A stretch of 64,000 nt of DNA from a bacterium 1XD42-76 (lineage in GTDB: Bacteria; Bacillota; Clostridia; Lachnospirales; Lachnospiraceae): assembly GCA_009917545.1 (NCBI GenBank), contig QZDW01000011.1, forward strand, positions 62,001 to 126,000, given 5' to 3'. Under the pieces are notes generated by a model. The model had not been told where the DNA came from and made no database searches. It saw only the letters and a program-made list of their open reading frames with translations. Every line of letters starts with the position of its first letter. Positions within the stretch are counted from its first letter, which is position 1. The position numbers and the translations under genes are program-made. Shown here in pieces: positions 42,943-52,549 of this stretch.

Positions 42943-43890
42943 ATGGATTTCAGTTATTTTAAGGAACATATGGAGCGTGTGGCCGGGAGCTGTTCCCGGG
43001 TAATTGTGGGTAAGGAGGACGTGGTCCGTCTTATTTTTACCGCCTTTTTGTGCTCCGGGCATGTGCTTTTAGAGGATGTTCCGGGAACCGGCAAAACGAT
43101 GCTTTTGCGGGCATTTGCGAGGACAATGGGCTGTGAATGCAAACGGATTCAGTTTACCCCGGATCTGCTGCCATCTGATTTGACCGGGATCAATTTCTAT
43201 AATCAGAAGTCGGGCGAGTTCGAGTTCCGCCCCGGCCCCTTATTTACAGGCATTGTGCTGGCAGACGAGATCAACCGGGCCACGCCCAGGACGCAGTCCA
43301 GCCTGTTGGAGGCGATGGAGGAAAAGCAGATCACGGTAGATGGTACGACGTATCCGATGGAGGAACCGTTTTTTGTGATGGCGACGCAGAATCCCGTGGA
43401 GTCATACGGAACGTTTCCGCTCCCGGAGGCGCAGCTTGACCGGTTTTTTATGAAGCTTTCCCTTGGATATATGACGAGAGAGCAGGAGATGCGTGTGCTT
43501 TCGGGAATGCCGGCTGCAGAGAGTTTGAAGGGCCTGGAACCGGTGCTTTCGCGACAGGAAATCGCGGATATGAAGGCAGCTTTTCCCAGAGTGTCGGTTC
43601 ACGCCGATGTACTGGGGTATATCATGGATATTGTGGAAAAAACGAGAACGGAGAGCCGCTTTGTGACCGGCGTTTCGACGAGAGGTGCGATCGCTCTTTA
43701 CCGGGCAGCCCAGGCAACGGCAGCGCTGCGGGGACGTGACTTCGTGATTCCGGAGGACGTATTGTTTACCGCGCCGCATGTACTGAGCCACCGGATGGTG
43801 TCCAGAGGGGCAGAAAGCTTCAGCGACGCAAAGAATTATCTGAACCGGATGCTTGAGTCCATACCGGTTCCTCTGGAGAATAGGAAATGA
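42943..43890 (+). CDS. MoxR-family AAA+ ATPase
   Basis: Chaperone-like ATPase of 315 residues. VPGTGKT (46-52) is Walker A, ADEINR with D108/E109 is Walker B, and ATQNPVESYGTFPLPEAQLDRF is the sensor 1 and arginine-finger region. VTGVSTRGAIALYRAAQATAALRGRDFVIPEDV follows in the lid. First gene of a three-gene operon with a DUF58 protein (four-base overlap) and a DUF4129 membrane protein. Such operons act on wall or envelope protein maturation, but the client is unknown. Confidence 0.93.
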   Translation: MDFSYFKEHMERVAGSCSRVIVGKEDVVRLIFTAFLCSGHVLLEDVPGTGKTMLLRAFARTMGCECKRIQFTPDLLPSDLTGINFYNQKSGEFEFRPGPLFTGIVLADEINRATPRTQSSLLEAMEEKQITVDGTTYPMEEPFFVMATQNPVESYGTFPLPEAQLDRFFMKLSLGYMTREQEMRVLSGMPAAESLKGLEPVLSRQEIADMKAAFPRVSVHADVLGYIMDIVEKTRTESRFVTGVSTRGAIALYRAAQATAALRGRDFVIPEDVLFTAPHVLSHRMVSRGAESFSDAKNYLNRMLESIPVPLENRK

Positions 43891-44939
43891 TTTTTTTGCT
43901 GATCGTGTTGGGGCTCCTTTTGTATTTTGCAGAGCGCTATTCGATGGCGCATGTGCTGGACGGGCTGACCTTTGAGACGGAAACGGACCGGATCCTGGTG
44001 GAGCCGGGGGAATCTTTTTGCTGGAAATTTACGATTTCGAACAGCAAGCGGATGATGGTGCCCTATTTGAAGGTAAAGGAGCTCGTGCCGGAGGGGCTTG
44101 TCTTTGAGGCAGGCGGGCCCCTGAAATCCGAGGCACTCGTTTCCACACTTTATCTGGCAGGGAGGCAGAAGGCAGAGCTTAAGCGAAAGGTTTCCCTGTC
44201 ATGCCGCGGACGGTATTTTTTCCGCGGAGCGTCGGTAGAAGCCGGAGACTTTCTGGGATATCAGAGCATTACAGCGTCCTATCCGGAGATCCGGGAGATG
44301 GTTGTAAAGCCGAAGCCGTCTGCGTTTTGGGAGCTTTCCGGGCTGCTGGGAGGTTTTCTGGGTGAACATGCCGTGAGGCAGGGGCTGATGGAGGATCCGT
44401 TAAGTATTGTCGGCTTTCGGGAATACACAGGGCGGGAGCCTTTCCGTGCCATAAGCTGGAGCCAGAGCGCGCGTAATCGCAGGCTCCTGGTAAAGCAGTA
44501 TGAGAATACGGTGGATTTTTCATGCAGCGTGCTCCTTATAGTATCTGATGACGGTGGAGAGGGGAGGCGGGAACGTCTGGAAACATGCTTTTCTGTCGTC
44601 AGAAGTGTATGTGAAGAATTGGAACGAAGGCGGCTCACGTATGATTTCAGGACAAACGGAAGTATCGCAGGTGCGATGGGAAGCTGGAACCGGGTGGGTG
44701 AAGGTCTGGGGCGCGGCCACCTGGAGGCAGTGCTGGAGGGGCTTGGAAGGATGACGTATGACAGGCGGGAGGAGGAAGCGGTATTCCTCGAACGCGAGAA
44801 CCGCATGCTGCAGGGAAAGCGGAGCTTTATTGTGGTGGCGCCGGAGCGAAATGAGCTCCTGGAGAGCGCCGCAGAGCGTTTAAAAAGGGTGTCCGGCAGG
44901 GAGGTTCTGCTCCTTTGCGCGAAAGAAATGGAGGGATAG
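43887..44939 (+). CDS. DUF58 protein with N-terminal membrane anchor
   Basis: A 350-residue protein. MIFLLIVLGLLLYFAERY is a membrane anchor, followed by a beta-rich region (LVEPGESFCWKFTISNSKRMMVPYLKVKE). The DUF58 core EYTGREPFRAISWSQSARNRRLLVKQYE holds the conserved R-I-W-ss-a motif. It is the standard partner of MoxR ATPases. It overlaps the moxR stop by four bases (ATGA) and ends three bases before the next gene, so all three are coupled. Confidence 0.9.
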   Translation: MIFLLIVLGLLLYFAERYSMAHVLDGLTFETETDRILVEPGESFCWKFTISNSKRMMVPYLKVKELVPEGLVFEAGGPLKSEALVSTLYLAGRQKAELKRKVSLSCRGRYFFRGASVEAGDFLGYQSITASYPEIREMVVKPKPSAFWELSGLLGGFLGEHAVRQGLMEDPLSIVGFREYTGREPFRAISWSQSARNRRLLVKQYENTVDFSCSVLLIVSDDGGEGRRERLETCFSVVRSVCEELERRRLTYDFRTNGSIAGAMGSWNRVGEGLGRGHLEAVLEGLGRMTYDRREEEAVFLERENRMLQGKRSFIVVAPERNELLESAAERLKRVSGREVLLLCAKEMEG

Positions 44940-44941
44940 CT

Positions 44942-46027
44942 GTGGCGGTCTGTATTCTGAAAGCATTCGTTGACAGCGTCTGGTATCTGGCCTTTATGAC
45001 GCCCTTTCTTTTGAGGGCCCCGCGGGCAGCTGCCATTTTTCTGATATCGGTTCCCTGTGTGTGGGCTGTATGGATTTTCTTAAACCGCAGCAGACGGAAT
45101 TTTGCAGACAGCAGTCAGGATACTTTTTTCTTCCAGGTCAAAGTGCTGCTTGTGGCAGTAGCTTCGGAGCTTCTTTTCCTGGGGGTGGACCGGTGGCAGA
45201 AGGAATGTGGATTTTATGTGCTGTTGTTTTTCATACTGGGAATTCTGCTCTTGCGCATCAGCCGCTTGTCAGGGGAGGGAAAGGCGCGCGCCGGATTCTG
45301 GGGCGTCAGCGGGGTTCAACTTGTATTGGCGGTGTCAGCCGCCGCGGGGCTCGCATCGGCAGTTGTTCGGAACGGCCTTGTAAACGGACTTGTCACATGC
45401 TACCGGACCTTGATCCTCCCTGTTCTGGAAGGGGTATTGTGGCTGTTACTGAAAGGGCTGGAGGCACTGGCGCCGCTGTTTGCAGGCCTTTTCCCAAATG
45501 AGGTTCGTTTTGAAACAAACGATCCGTCTGTGATGGTTGACGGGGAGCTGGGGCTTGAATTTGAGGAAATTACGGCTGTCGGGTTCCCGGTGTTCCTGAA
45601 GGCGGCAGGGGGCCTGATGGCATGTCTGGCGGCAGGGTGGCTTCTGCTCCTTCTGTACCGCAGACTGACAGGGTCGTGGCGTACCGCTCCCGGGGAGCAG
45701 ACAGGAGTCCTGCAAAAGAGCCAGGCAGAAGAGGCCAGACAGCAGAACGGCAGTTTGGAAGGATTGTTTCAGGAGCGGAATGTCAGATATTATTATAGGA
45801 AGTTTTTGAAGCTGTGCCGTCAAAAGGGGATGGAACTGGAGCCTTCCATGACGAGTGAAGCCATAGCCGGGATCGCGCATCGGTATTGGAATGAAGATGT
45901 GTTGAAAGAATTCCAGACCGTTTACCAAAAGGCGCGTTATGGGGTGGGCCTGGAAGGAGACAAGGAGAAGAAGCGTGCCAGAGAATTGTATCGCAGGCTG
46001 AAGGAGGAGGCTTCGGGAAACCGATAA
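44942..46027 (+). CDS. Multi-pass membrane protein with C-terminal DUF4129-like domain
   Basis: 361 residues. About seven hydrophobic segments lie in residues 1-240. The cytoplasmic tail RNVRYYYRKFLKLCRQKGMELEPSMTSEAIAGIA...FQTVYQKARYG resembles DUF4129, which normally accompanies a transglutaminase-like domain in MoxR/DUF58 operons. Here no transglutaminase core is present in this protein or its neighbours. The GTG start at 44942 has GGAGGG eight bases upstream and follows the DUF58 stop by two bases. Terminal member of the operon. Confidence 0.8.
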   Translation: MAVCILKAFVDSVWYLAFMTPFLLRAPRAAAIFLISVPCVWAVWIFLNRSRRNFADSSQDTFFFQVKVLLVAVASELLFLGVDRWQKECGFYVLLFFILGILLLRISRLSGEGKARAGFWGVSGVQLVLAVSAAAGLASAVVRNGLVNGLVTCYRTLILPVLEGVLWLLLKGLEALAPLFAGLFPNEVRFETNDPSVMVDGELGLEFEEITAVGFPVFLKAAGGLMACLAAGWLLLLLYRRLTGSWRTAPGEQTGVLQKSQAEEARQQNGSLEGLFQERNVRYYYRKFLKLCRQKGMELEPSMTSEAIAGIAHRYWNEDVLKEFQTVYQKARYGVGLEGDKEKKRARELYRRLKEEASGNR

Positions 46028-46032
46028 CAGAA

Positions 46033-46062
46033 AGGGCTGTTGCAAAATTACAACAACCCCCA
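46033..46062 (+). terminator. Hairpin after the MoxR operon
   Basis: GGGCTGTTG and CAACAACCC pair around CAAAATTA. There is no T run, so termination efficiency is doubtful. The left arm resembles the ade-distal arm at 31878. Confidence 0.4.
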
Positions 46063-46069
46063 GGTGAGA

Positions 46070-47608
46070 CTATGTTATATTTTCCTTCAGATACTGTCTG
46101 GCATCCTTTAAAAAGCTGGCAATAATTAAGAGAATGACGAGTGCAACCGGGAAAGCGGCGATGATGGAGACCGACTGCAGGTTTGTCATGGAATTCTGGG
46201 AAAAGACGAGTGCTATCGGCAGCAGAATCAGCATGACAGCCCAGAACATCTTGACGAGCCGGTGCGGATCCTCGTCGCCGCTTATCTGGCGGTAAGTATA
46301 GGAGGAAGCCACAAGAGCGATGGAATCAAAGCTGGTCGCATAAAAGGCGATCATGGCTGCCACCAGAAGAATCAAAATGAGCGGAGCCAGCGGCAGCGTC
46401 TGTACAACGGCGGTGATGGTCGCATAAAGATCCCCTGCGGCCGCATACAGCCCCATCACATCGAGTTTTCCTGACACCTGGAGCCCAAGGCTGTAATTGC
46501 CAAGAATGAGGAAACTTAAAAATGTTCCGCCCAGACTGAAGCCGTAGCCGCCGAGAATCGTCTGTCGGACAGTGCGCCCGCGGGAAATGCTGCCGATAAA
46601 GAACGGGGAGGCCACACACCATACCATCCAGTAAGCCCAGTAGAAAATCGTCCAGTTCTGCGGGAAGGATGTGGTCCGCAGCGGGTCAGTGAAGGTGGCA
46701 AGGCTAAAAAAGTTCTGCGCCAGATTGCCGATCGCGGAAAAGCCCGTCTCGAGAATGTATCTCGTCTCCCCGCCAAAGAGCAGTACATAAGCAAGGAGAG
46801 CGAAAAAAAGGTAGATGCAGGAAGCAGAAAGCCGGGAAATGCCCTTCATCCCGTGTACCAGAGCATACGTATAGACGATGCAGGTGACAACGAGAATGCC
46901 GATCGTGACCCACCTGGAGTCTGGAATCCCTGTGAGTTCGGAAAAGACCTGGGCCATGAGAGGGGTCGCCAGGGCAAAGGTGGTCGCTGTCCCGGCCAAG
47001 AGAGCAAACAGCGCCAGGAGGTCAATGAGCTTCCCGCAGATACCGTCCACGCGGTTCCCAAGGAGTGCGCGGCAGGCCTCGGAGTATTTCTGCTTGTGGC
47101 ACCCGCGCACATGCAGCATGAAACCGAAAGAGACAGCAAGCACCAGATAAAAGCTCCAGGGAATCGGGCCCCAGTGGAAAATCGGATACGTGCTGGACCA
47201 GATTTGCATGGATCCCAATTCGGCGATATGCGGGTCGTTGGCATACAGAATCCATTCACAGAAGGAATAGAACAGGATGTCTGCGGCCAGTCCGGAGGTG
47301 AACATCATGCTGCTCCAGGCAAAATCAGAATACTTTGGCTTTTCATCCGGCTTTCCCAGACGGATTGTGCCGTAGCGTGAGAAGGCAAGATAGAGGGAGA
47401 GGAGAAAAACGCCGAGGCCGATGATAAGATAACAGAGTCCCAGCGTGTCTCCAAACAGGCTGCGGATGGAAGAAAGAAGCTGCCCGGACTGTTCGGGAGC
47501 GAGGACAAAGCTCACACACAGAAACAGGATAAGGACAAAGGGGACGATGACCGTAATCCAGTCAATACGGCCTGCGAGGGAAGTGGAATCAGTATGATTT
47601 GTATTCAT
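46070..47608 (-). CDS. BCCT-family transporter (betaine/choline/carnitine type)
   Basis: A 512-residue membrane protein with about 12 transmembrane segments. Family landmarks are TSGLAADILFYSFCEWILYAN, FHWGPIPWSFYLVLAVSFGFM, and the segment FPQNWTIFYWAYWMVWCVASPFFIGSISRGRTVRQTI. It takes up a quaternary-ammonium compound coupled to Na+ or H+, or exchanges it. Which one cannot be told; the aromatic-box tryptophans (WAYWMVW) are present. AAAGGCGG precedes the ATG. Monocistronic and convergent with the MoxR operon. Confidence 0.9.
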   Translation of the reverse strand: MNTNHTDSTSLAGRIDWITVIVPFVLILFLCVSFVLAPEQSGQLLSSIRSLFGDTLGLCYLIIGLGVFLLSLYLAFSRYGTIRLGKPDEKPKYSDFAWSSMMFTSGLAADILFYSFCEWILYANDPHIAELGSMQIWSSTYPIFHWGPIPWSFYLVLAVSFGFMLHVRGCHKQKYSEACRALLGNRVDGICGKLIDLLALFALLAGTATTFALATPLMAQVFSELTGIPDSRWVTIGILVVTCIVYTYALVHGMKGISRLSASCIYLFFALLAYVLLFGGETRYILETGFSAIGNLAQNFFSLATFTDPLRTTSFPQNWTIFYWAYWMVWCVASPFFIGSISRGRTVRQTILGGYGFSLGGTFLSFLILGNYSLGLQVSGKLDVMGLYAAAGDLYATITAVVQTLPLAPLILILLVAAMIAFYATSFDSIALVASSYTYRQISGDEDPHRLVKMFWAVMLILLPIALVFSQNSMTNLQSVSIIAAFPVALVILLIIASFLKDARQYLKENIT

Positions 47609-47824
47609 GGAGTCCGCCTTTCTTGTTCAAAAATTAAAAACAAAGTGAAATATTGAACATTATAACATGATTGCCGGTGGAATGCAAGCGCTTTTTCCTC
47701 TCGGTACACTGTCGGGGAAACGGAGACAGACGGAAAAAGCAGCTGGGCACGGGCGCGGTTTAGAATCTTTGCCTGACCTGAGAAAAAAGATAGAAAAATA
47801 AAGCCGTTTTGCACAAATTTTGTA
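47609..47824. other. Divergent gap between BCCT gene and aminotransferase gene
   Basis: These bases, with the promoter that follows, hold no gene. Nothing else is supported. Confidence 0.6.
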
Positions 47825-47853
47825 TTGTAAGAAATCGCCGGTTCGATTATAAT
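47825..47853 (+). promoter_or_regulatory. Promoter of the aminotransferase gene
   Basis: TTGTAA (47825-47830) and TATAAT (47848-47853) are 17 bases apart and lie about 65 bases before the ATG. Confidence 0.65.
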
Positions 47854-47917
47854 GAGAATATAGAGAAGCTTTACAACAGCAAAGACTATATTTTGCAGAT
47901 TGAGGAGGAAACAGGAC

Positions 47918-49198
47918 ATGAAATCATATCGTGAAATGTCAAAGGAAGAGCTCGCTTCCTTAAAAGAGCAGCTTACGGCTACATATAAGGAGTATCAGGG
48001 AAAGAATCTGAGCCTTAATATGGCCCGCGGCAAGCCAAGCCCGGAGCAGCTGGATCTGTCTCTGCCGATGCTTGATGTATTAAACAGCAAGAGCGATTTT
48101 ATGACTGCTGACGGCGATGTCAGAAACTACGGTGTGCTGACAGGAATTCAGGAGGCCAAAGTGCTGATGGGCGGCATGATGGGTGCAGCTCCTGAGAATG
48201 TTATCATGTATGGCAGCGCCAGCCTGACATTAATGTACGATACCGTATCACGTTCCTATTCCCACGGTGTTATGGGGAATACTCCGTGGTGCAAGTTAGA
48301 TAAAGTGAAATTCCTGTGCCCGGTTCCGGGATATGACAGACATTTTTCCATCACTGAATTCTTTGGTGTTGAGATGATTAACATCCCGCTCCATGATGAC
48401 GGCCCGGATATGGATCTGGTAGAAAAGTATGTCAATAACGATGAGGCTGTAAAGGGTATCTGGTGTGTACCGCTGTACTCCAATCCGTCCGGACAGTCCT
48501 ACTCTGATGAGGTGGTAAAACGTTTCGCCAACTTGAAGCCGGCTGCGAAGGACTTCCGTATTTACTGGGATAACGCTTACTGCGTACATCATCTGTATCC
48601 GGATCATCCGGACCAGGTTCTGGACATCCTTGAGGAGTGCGCAAAGGCAGGCAACCCGGATATGGTCTACAAGTTTGGTTCCACAGCCAAGGTGACATTC
48701 CCCGGTGCAGGTATCTCTGCGATCGCGACTTCCAAGGCCAACATCGAGGATATCAAGAAGCAGATGAACAACCAGCTCATCAGCCATGATAAGATCAACC
48801 AGCTCCGCCATGTACGTTTCTTCAAAGATATCGATGGCTTAAAGGCTCATATGGCAAAGCATGCTGCGATCCTCCGTCCGAGATTTGAAGCAGTTGACGA
48901 GATCTTAAACCGTGAGCTTGCCGGACTTGAGATCGGTACATGGACAAAGCCGAACGGCGGATATTTCGTATCCTTCGATTCCCTTGACGGCTGCGCAAAG
49001 GCTATCGTTGCCAAGTGTAAAGAGGCAGGCGTGGTCATGACAGGTGCAGGCGCAACCTATCCATACGGAAAGGATCCGCATGACAGCAATATCCGTATTG
49101 CTCCGTCCTTCCCGACCCTGGAAGATCTGAAGCTGGCAGCAGAGATTTTCTGTGTCTGCGTAAAGCTTGTAAGCGTCGAGAAGCTGTTAGAGGCTTAA
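47918..49198 (+). CDS. PLP-dependent aminotransferase, Asp/Ala-type (AspT-like)
   Basis: 426 residues, fold type I. The N-terminal RGKPSPEQLDLSLPML, the aspartate-binding VPLYSNPSGQSYSD, YWDNAYCVHH, and the lysine motif YKFGSTAKVTFPGAGISA (Schiff-base Lys in STAK) identify the class Ic aspartate aminotransferase group. It most likely interconverts aspartate and oxaloacetate with 2-oxoglutarate. Codons are very well adapted, similar to the butyrate genes, which suggests strong expression. MKSYREMS at 47918 is the start (AGGAGG upstream); the frame back to 47900 is not needed. Confidence 0.9.
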   Translation: MKSYREMSKEELASLKEQLTATYKEYQGKNLSLNMARGKPSPEQLDLSLPMLDVLNSKSDFMTADGDVRNYGVLTGIQEAKVLMGGMMGAAPENVIMYGSASLTLMYDTVSRSYSHGVMGNTPWCKLDKVKFLCPVPGYDRHFSITEFFGVEMINIPLHDDGPDMDLVEKYVNNDEAVKGIWCVPLYSNPSGQSYSDEVVKRFANLKPAAKDFRIYWDNAYCVHHLYPDHPDQVLDILEECAKAGNPDMVYKFGSTAKVTFPGAGISAIATSKANIEDIKKQMNNQLISHDKINQLRHVRFFKDIDGLKAHMAKHAAILRPRFEAVDEILNRELAGLEIGTWTKPNGGYFVSFDSLDGCAKAIVAKCKEAGVVMTGAGATYPYGKDPHDSNIRIAPSFPTLEDLKLAAEIFCVCVKLVSVEKLLEA

Positions 49199-49261
49199 GA
49201 ATAACGTAGCTGTCCGCAACAGACTTGTGGACAGCGCCAATTGATTGCTTAATAAATTTTT

Positions 49262-49306
49262 AAGGGGCTGCAGCCGGGATTTCGGCGTGCAGTCCCTTTA
49301 CTTTTT
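49262..49306 (+). terminator. Intrinsic terminator of the aminotransferase gene
   Basis: AAGGGGCTGCA pairs with TGCAGTCCCTT and is followed by TACTTTTT. Confidence 0.8.
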
Positions 49307-49352
49307 GGAACGGCTATACTAAAATGGGTAGGAGGAAAGGGGAGTAACTGAT

Positions 49353-49787
49353 ATGACAGAAAAGACAGATGAGAAGAAGCAAAACGCAGCGCTCAGGGAA
49401 GGCGCTTCATACATCTTTTTTGGAGTGCTGACGACAGCCGTTGATTATGTGCTGTCCAATATCCTGTATTACGCAGCCAAAATGAGTTCCCTGCAGTCGC
49501 AGAGCATTGCCTGGGTGGCAGCAGTCCTGTTTGCCTTTGTGACAAATAAGTGGTGGGTATTTGGAAGTCATACGCTCGTTCCCTCCAAGGTGTGGAAAGA
49601 GTTCGTTTCTTTTGTGATGTGCCGTGTGCTTACCTTTGTGTTCAGTCTGGCGGCGACATATGTACTGGTAGATATAATGAAGATGGAATTTTTCCTCTGC
49701 AAGATTCTGATTTCCGCAGTTGTCATGGTTTTAAATTATGTGTTCAGTAAGATATTAATTTTTACCGGAAACGGAAAGAATAAATAA
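49353..49787 (+). CDS. GtrA-family membrane protein
   Basis: 144 residues with four transmembrane segments. GASYIFFGVLTTAVDYVLSNILYY, SQSIAWVAAVLFAFVTNKWWVF and ISAVVMVLNYVFSKILIF are the family pattern. GtrA proteins help move polyprenyl-linked sugars across the membrane for envelope glycosylation. The next gene encodes YfhO, and the pair fits lipoteichoic-acid or wall glycan glycosylation. The usual GT2 partner (CsbB/GtrB) is not adjacent. ATG at 49353 follows GGGGAGTAACTGAT. Confidence 0.9.
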   Translation: MTEKTDEKKQNAALREGASYIFFGVLTTAVDYVLSNILYYAAKMSSLQSQSIAWVAAVLFAFVTNKWWVFGSHTLVPSKVWKEFVSFVMCRVLTFVFSLAATYVLVDIMKMEFFLCKILISAVVMVLNYVFSKILIFTGNGKNK

Positions 49788-49808
49788 TAATACCATTATG
49801 GAGACGTT

Positions 49809-52433
49809 ATGAGACAGAACAGGATAAAAAACGGCACGGCGGTGCGCCCCTATGACGGCCTGCTGATTGCTTTTCTGGTGCCGGTGGTAATCATGATCGT
49901 TATTTTTGCCGAACGGAGGATCTTCCCATTCGGCCAGGAGAGCTTTCTGAGGACCGATATGTATCACCAGTACGCACCGTTTTTTTCGGAATTTCAACAT
50001 AAACTGAGGACCGGAGGCAGCCTCTTATACAGCTGGGATGTAGGGATGGGGGTTAATTTTGCAGCCCTCTATGCCTATTATCTGGCGAGCCCTTTAAACT
50101 GGCTGATTATTTTGTGCCCGACCGCTTATATCATCGAATTTATGAGCGGTATGGTGGTCTTAAAGATCGGACTGTCCGGCTTAAGCTTTGCCTGGTATCT
50201 GAAAAGGCACTGTAAGACGGATACCGTCGGCATTGGCTTTTTCGGCATTTTTTATGCGCTGTCCGGTTATATGGCCGCATACAGCTGGAATATTATGTGG
50301 CTGGACTGCATCCTTTTACTGCCGGTTATTGTGCTTGGGCTGGAGCGCTTAGTGAAACGGAGGAAAGGCTTCCTGTATTGTGCTGCGCTGGGCAGCTCTA
50401 TTCTCTCCAACTACTACATTTCCATCATGACCTGCCTGTTCCTGGTATTATATTTTATTGCCCTGCTCATTATGGAGCGGCCGATGGGCATGAAACGGTA
50501 TGCGGCGGCTTGTGGACGGTTTGCGATGTATTCCCTGCTCGCCGGCGGTTTGGCGGCATTTGTCCTTTTGCCGGAGATTTTTGCGCTCCGTGCGACCGCC
50601 TCCGGGAATTTTGATTTTCCAAAGACCATTACCTCGTATTTTACGATTTTTGATATGATTGCCCGCCATATCGGCAATGTGGAGACAGAAATCGGGCTGG
50701 ATCACTGGCCGAATCTTTACTGCGGCGTGGCAGTTCTCATGTTCTTTTTACTCTACCTTGCCAACCAGAAGATTTCCGTGAAGGAAAAGAGCGTGTACTG
50801 CGGGCTTTTGCTGATCTTTTTTGCCAGTTTTTCTGTGAACGCCCTGAATTTTATCTGGCATGGCTTCCATTTTCCAAACAGCCTTCCGGCCAGACAGTCG
50901 TTTATCTACATTTTTTTGATGCTATTTCTCTGCTTCCGGGCATTTCTGTATCTGAAAACGACACCGAAACGCCATGTGGCTGCAGCGTTCTGGGGGAGTG
51001 CCGGCTTTGTCATTCTGGCAGAAAAGCTGGTGGAGCAGGAACATTTCCATTTTTCAGTATATTATGTGGCGCTTATTTTCCTGGCCGCATATACAGGGGT
51101 AATTTATCTCTTTAAAAATCAGAGGAGAGGGTTGGCAGCTTTTCTGGCGCTCCTTCTGGTATCTGTGGAGGCGGCGGTCAATACGACTGTGACGAGTGTG
51201 ACGACGACCAGCCGTGAGGCCTATACAAAGGATAATGCAGAGGTCCGGCGTCTTGTAAAAACATTAGAGCCGGCCAAAGATTTTTACCGCGTGGAGAAGA
51301 AAACGCGTAAGACCAAAAATGACGGGGCCTGGATGAATTTTCCTTCGGTATCCTTATTTTCATCGACAGCCAATGCGGATCTGACGAAATTTTTCAAACG
51401 TATGGGCTGTGAGGCTTCGACCAATGCATACAGTATCACAGGCAGTACGCCGCTTGTGGACAGTCTGGTTTCCGTGAAATATGCCATTTATTCCGAGGCT
51501 GTATCGAATACCGGACTTATGATGTACCTGCGCGAGGATGGGGAGAGTTTCCTCTATCAGAATCTGTATACACTGCCGCTTGGGTTTGTGGTGGCGCCTG
51601 ACCTGGAGGAGAGCTGGCAGTATAAAATGGACAACCCGGCAGAGGTACAGAATGATTTGTGTCTGGTGGCAGGATGCGATGAGGTGCTGGTTCCTGTAGA
51701 CGGGACGATGACGGATAATACGTACCGGTTCCGGGCGGATATGACGGGGGAATACTATGCCTATGTCATGAACAAGCGGGTCAAGACTGTGAAGGCGTCT
51801 GTCCCCGCAGAGACGAAGAGTTTTCATAATGTTGACCGCGGATACCTTTTGGAGCTGGGAACGATTGCCGAAGGGAACGAGGTGGAGCTCACGGCGGACG
51901 AAGCCGGGGAAAAGATGAATGTCTCCGTATACCGGTTTTCGGAGCGTGCGATGATAGAACTCTATGAAAAGCTGAATCAGATGCCGATGCACCTGACGAG
52001 TTGGAGCGATACGAGGCTGGCTGGTGGGGTGAATGTGACAAAAGCCGGAATGCTGCTTACCACCATTCCCTTTGACGCTGGCTGGACGGTGGAAGTGGAC
52101 GGAGAGCCGGCGGAGACAAAAAAAGCGCTGGAAGCTTTTCTGGCGGTTGATCTGCCGGAGGGTTATCATGAGATTACGTTCTCTTACCTGCCGGAGGGGA
52201 TTCGGGAGGGAAGCCTGATTACCATCCTCTCCCTGCTTATGCTGATTCTTCTCTATGTGGGAAAACAGTACCGGGATAGGAAACGCATGGAGCGGACGAT
52301 CCGGGGGATCCGGGAACGGTATGCGAGGGAGGAGAAAAGGGAGGACGCACAGCCGGATGTACGGGAGGCAGAGGAAGAAAAAACGCTGCCGGATACAGCA
52401 GGGGAAGGCGGACTTTCACAGCAACCGAAGTAA
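49809..52433 (+). CDS. YfhO-family integral membrane glycosyltransferase
   Basis: An 874-residue GT-C-like protein with about 12-14 transmembrane segments. The membrane half opens with FPFGQESFLRTDMYHQYAPFFSEFQHKLRTGGSLLYSWDVGMGVNF, the YfhO signature containing the acidic D-Q site. An extracytoplasmic beta-rich region follows the membrane half (about residues 440-780), with a last transmembrane helix near 790-810 and a charged tail. In relatives YfhO attaches sugars to teichoic acids using lipid-linked donors. Here it follows gtrA by 21 bases. Ends at a convergent terminator. Confidence 0.88.
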   Translation: MRQNRIKNGTAVRPYDGLLIAFLVPVVIMIVIFAERRIFPFGQESFLRTDMYHQYAPFFSEFQHKLRTGGSLLYSWDVGMGVNFAALYAYYLASPLNWLIILCPTAYIIEFMSGMVVLKIGLSGLSFAWYLKRHCKTDTVGIGFFGIFYALSGYMAAYSWNIMWLDCILLLPVIVLGLERLVKRRKGFLYCAALGSSILSNYYISIMTCLFLVLYFIALLIMERPMGMKRYAAACGRFAMYSLLAGGLAAFVLLPEIFALRATASGNFDFPKTITSYFTIFDMIARHIGNVETEIGLDHWPNLYCGVAVLMFFLLYLANQKISVKEKSVYCGLLLIFFASFSVNALNFIWHGFHFPNSLPARQSFIYIFLMLFLCFRAFLYLKTTPKRHVAAAFWGSAGFVILAEKLVEQEHFHFSVYYVALIFLAAYTGVIYLFKNQRRGLAAFLALLLVSVEAAVNTTVTSVTTTSREAYTKDNAEVRRLVKTLEPAKDFYRVEKKTRKTKNDGAWMNFPSVSLFSSTANADLTKFFKRMGCEASTNAYSITGSTPLVDSLVSVKYAIYSEAVSNTGLMMYLREDGESFLYQNLYTLPLGFVVAPDLEESWQYKMDNPAEVQNDLCLVAGCDEVLVPVDGTMTDNTYRFRADMTGEYYAYVMNKRVKTVKASVPAETKSFHNVDRGYLLELGTIAEGNEVELTADEAGEKMNVSVYRFSERAMIELYEKLNQMPMHLTSWSDTRLAGGVNVTKAGMLLTTIPFDAGWTVEVDGEPAETKKALEAFLAVDLPEGYHEITFSYLPEGIREGSLITILSLLMLILLYVGKQYRDRKRMERTIRGIRERYAREEKREDAQPDVREAEEEKTLPDTAGEGGLSQQPK

Positions 52434-52483
52434 CAGTTTTTGCCGGGCTATGGATTATATTTTCAGTACAAGGAAGATAAAAG

Positions 52484-52530
52484 AAAGGCAGGGCGTCCGG
52501 AAATCCCGGCTGGCCCTGCCTTATTCTTAT
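52484..52530 (+). terminator. Terminator between yfhO and but
   Basis: AAAGGCAGGGC pairs with GCCCTGCCTTA, with GTCCGG and CCCGGC inside, then TTATTCTT. Works best on the plus strand. Confidence 0.75.
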
Positions 52531-52549
52531 ATGTCTGGCACGCACATGT

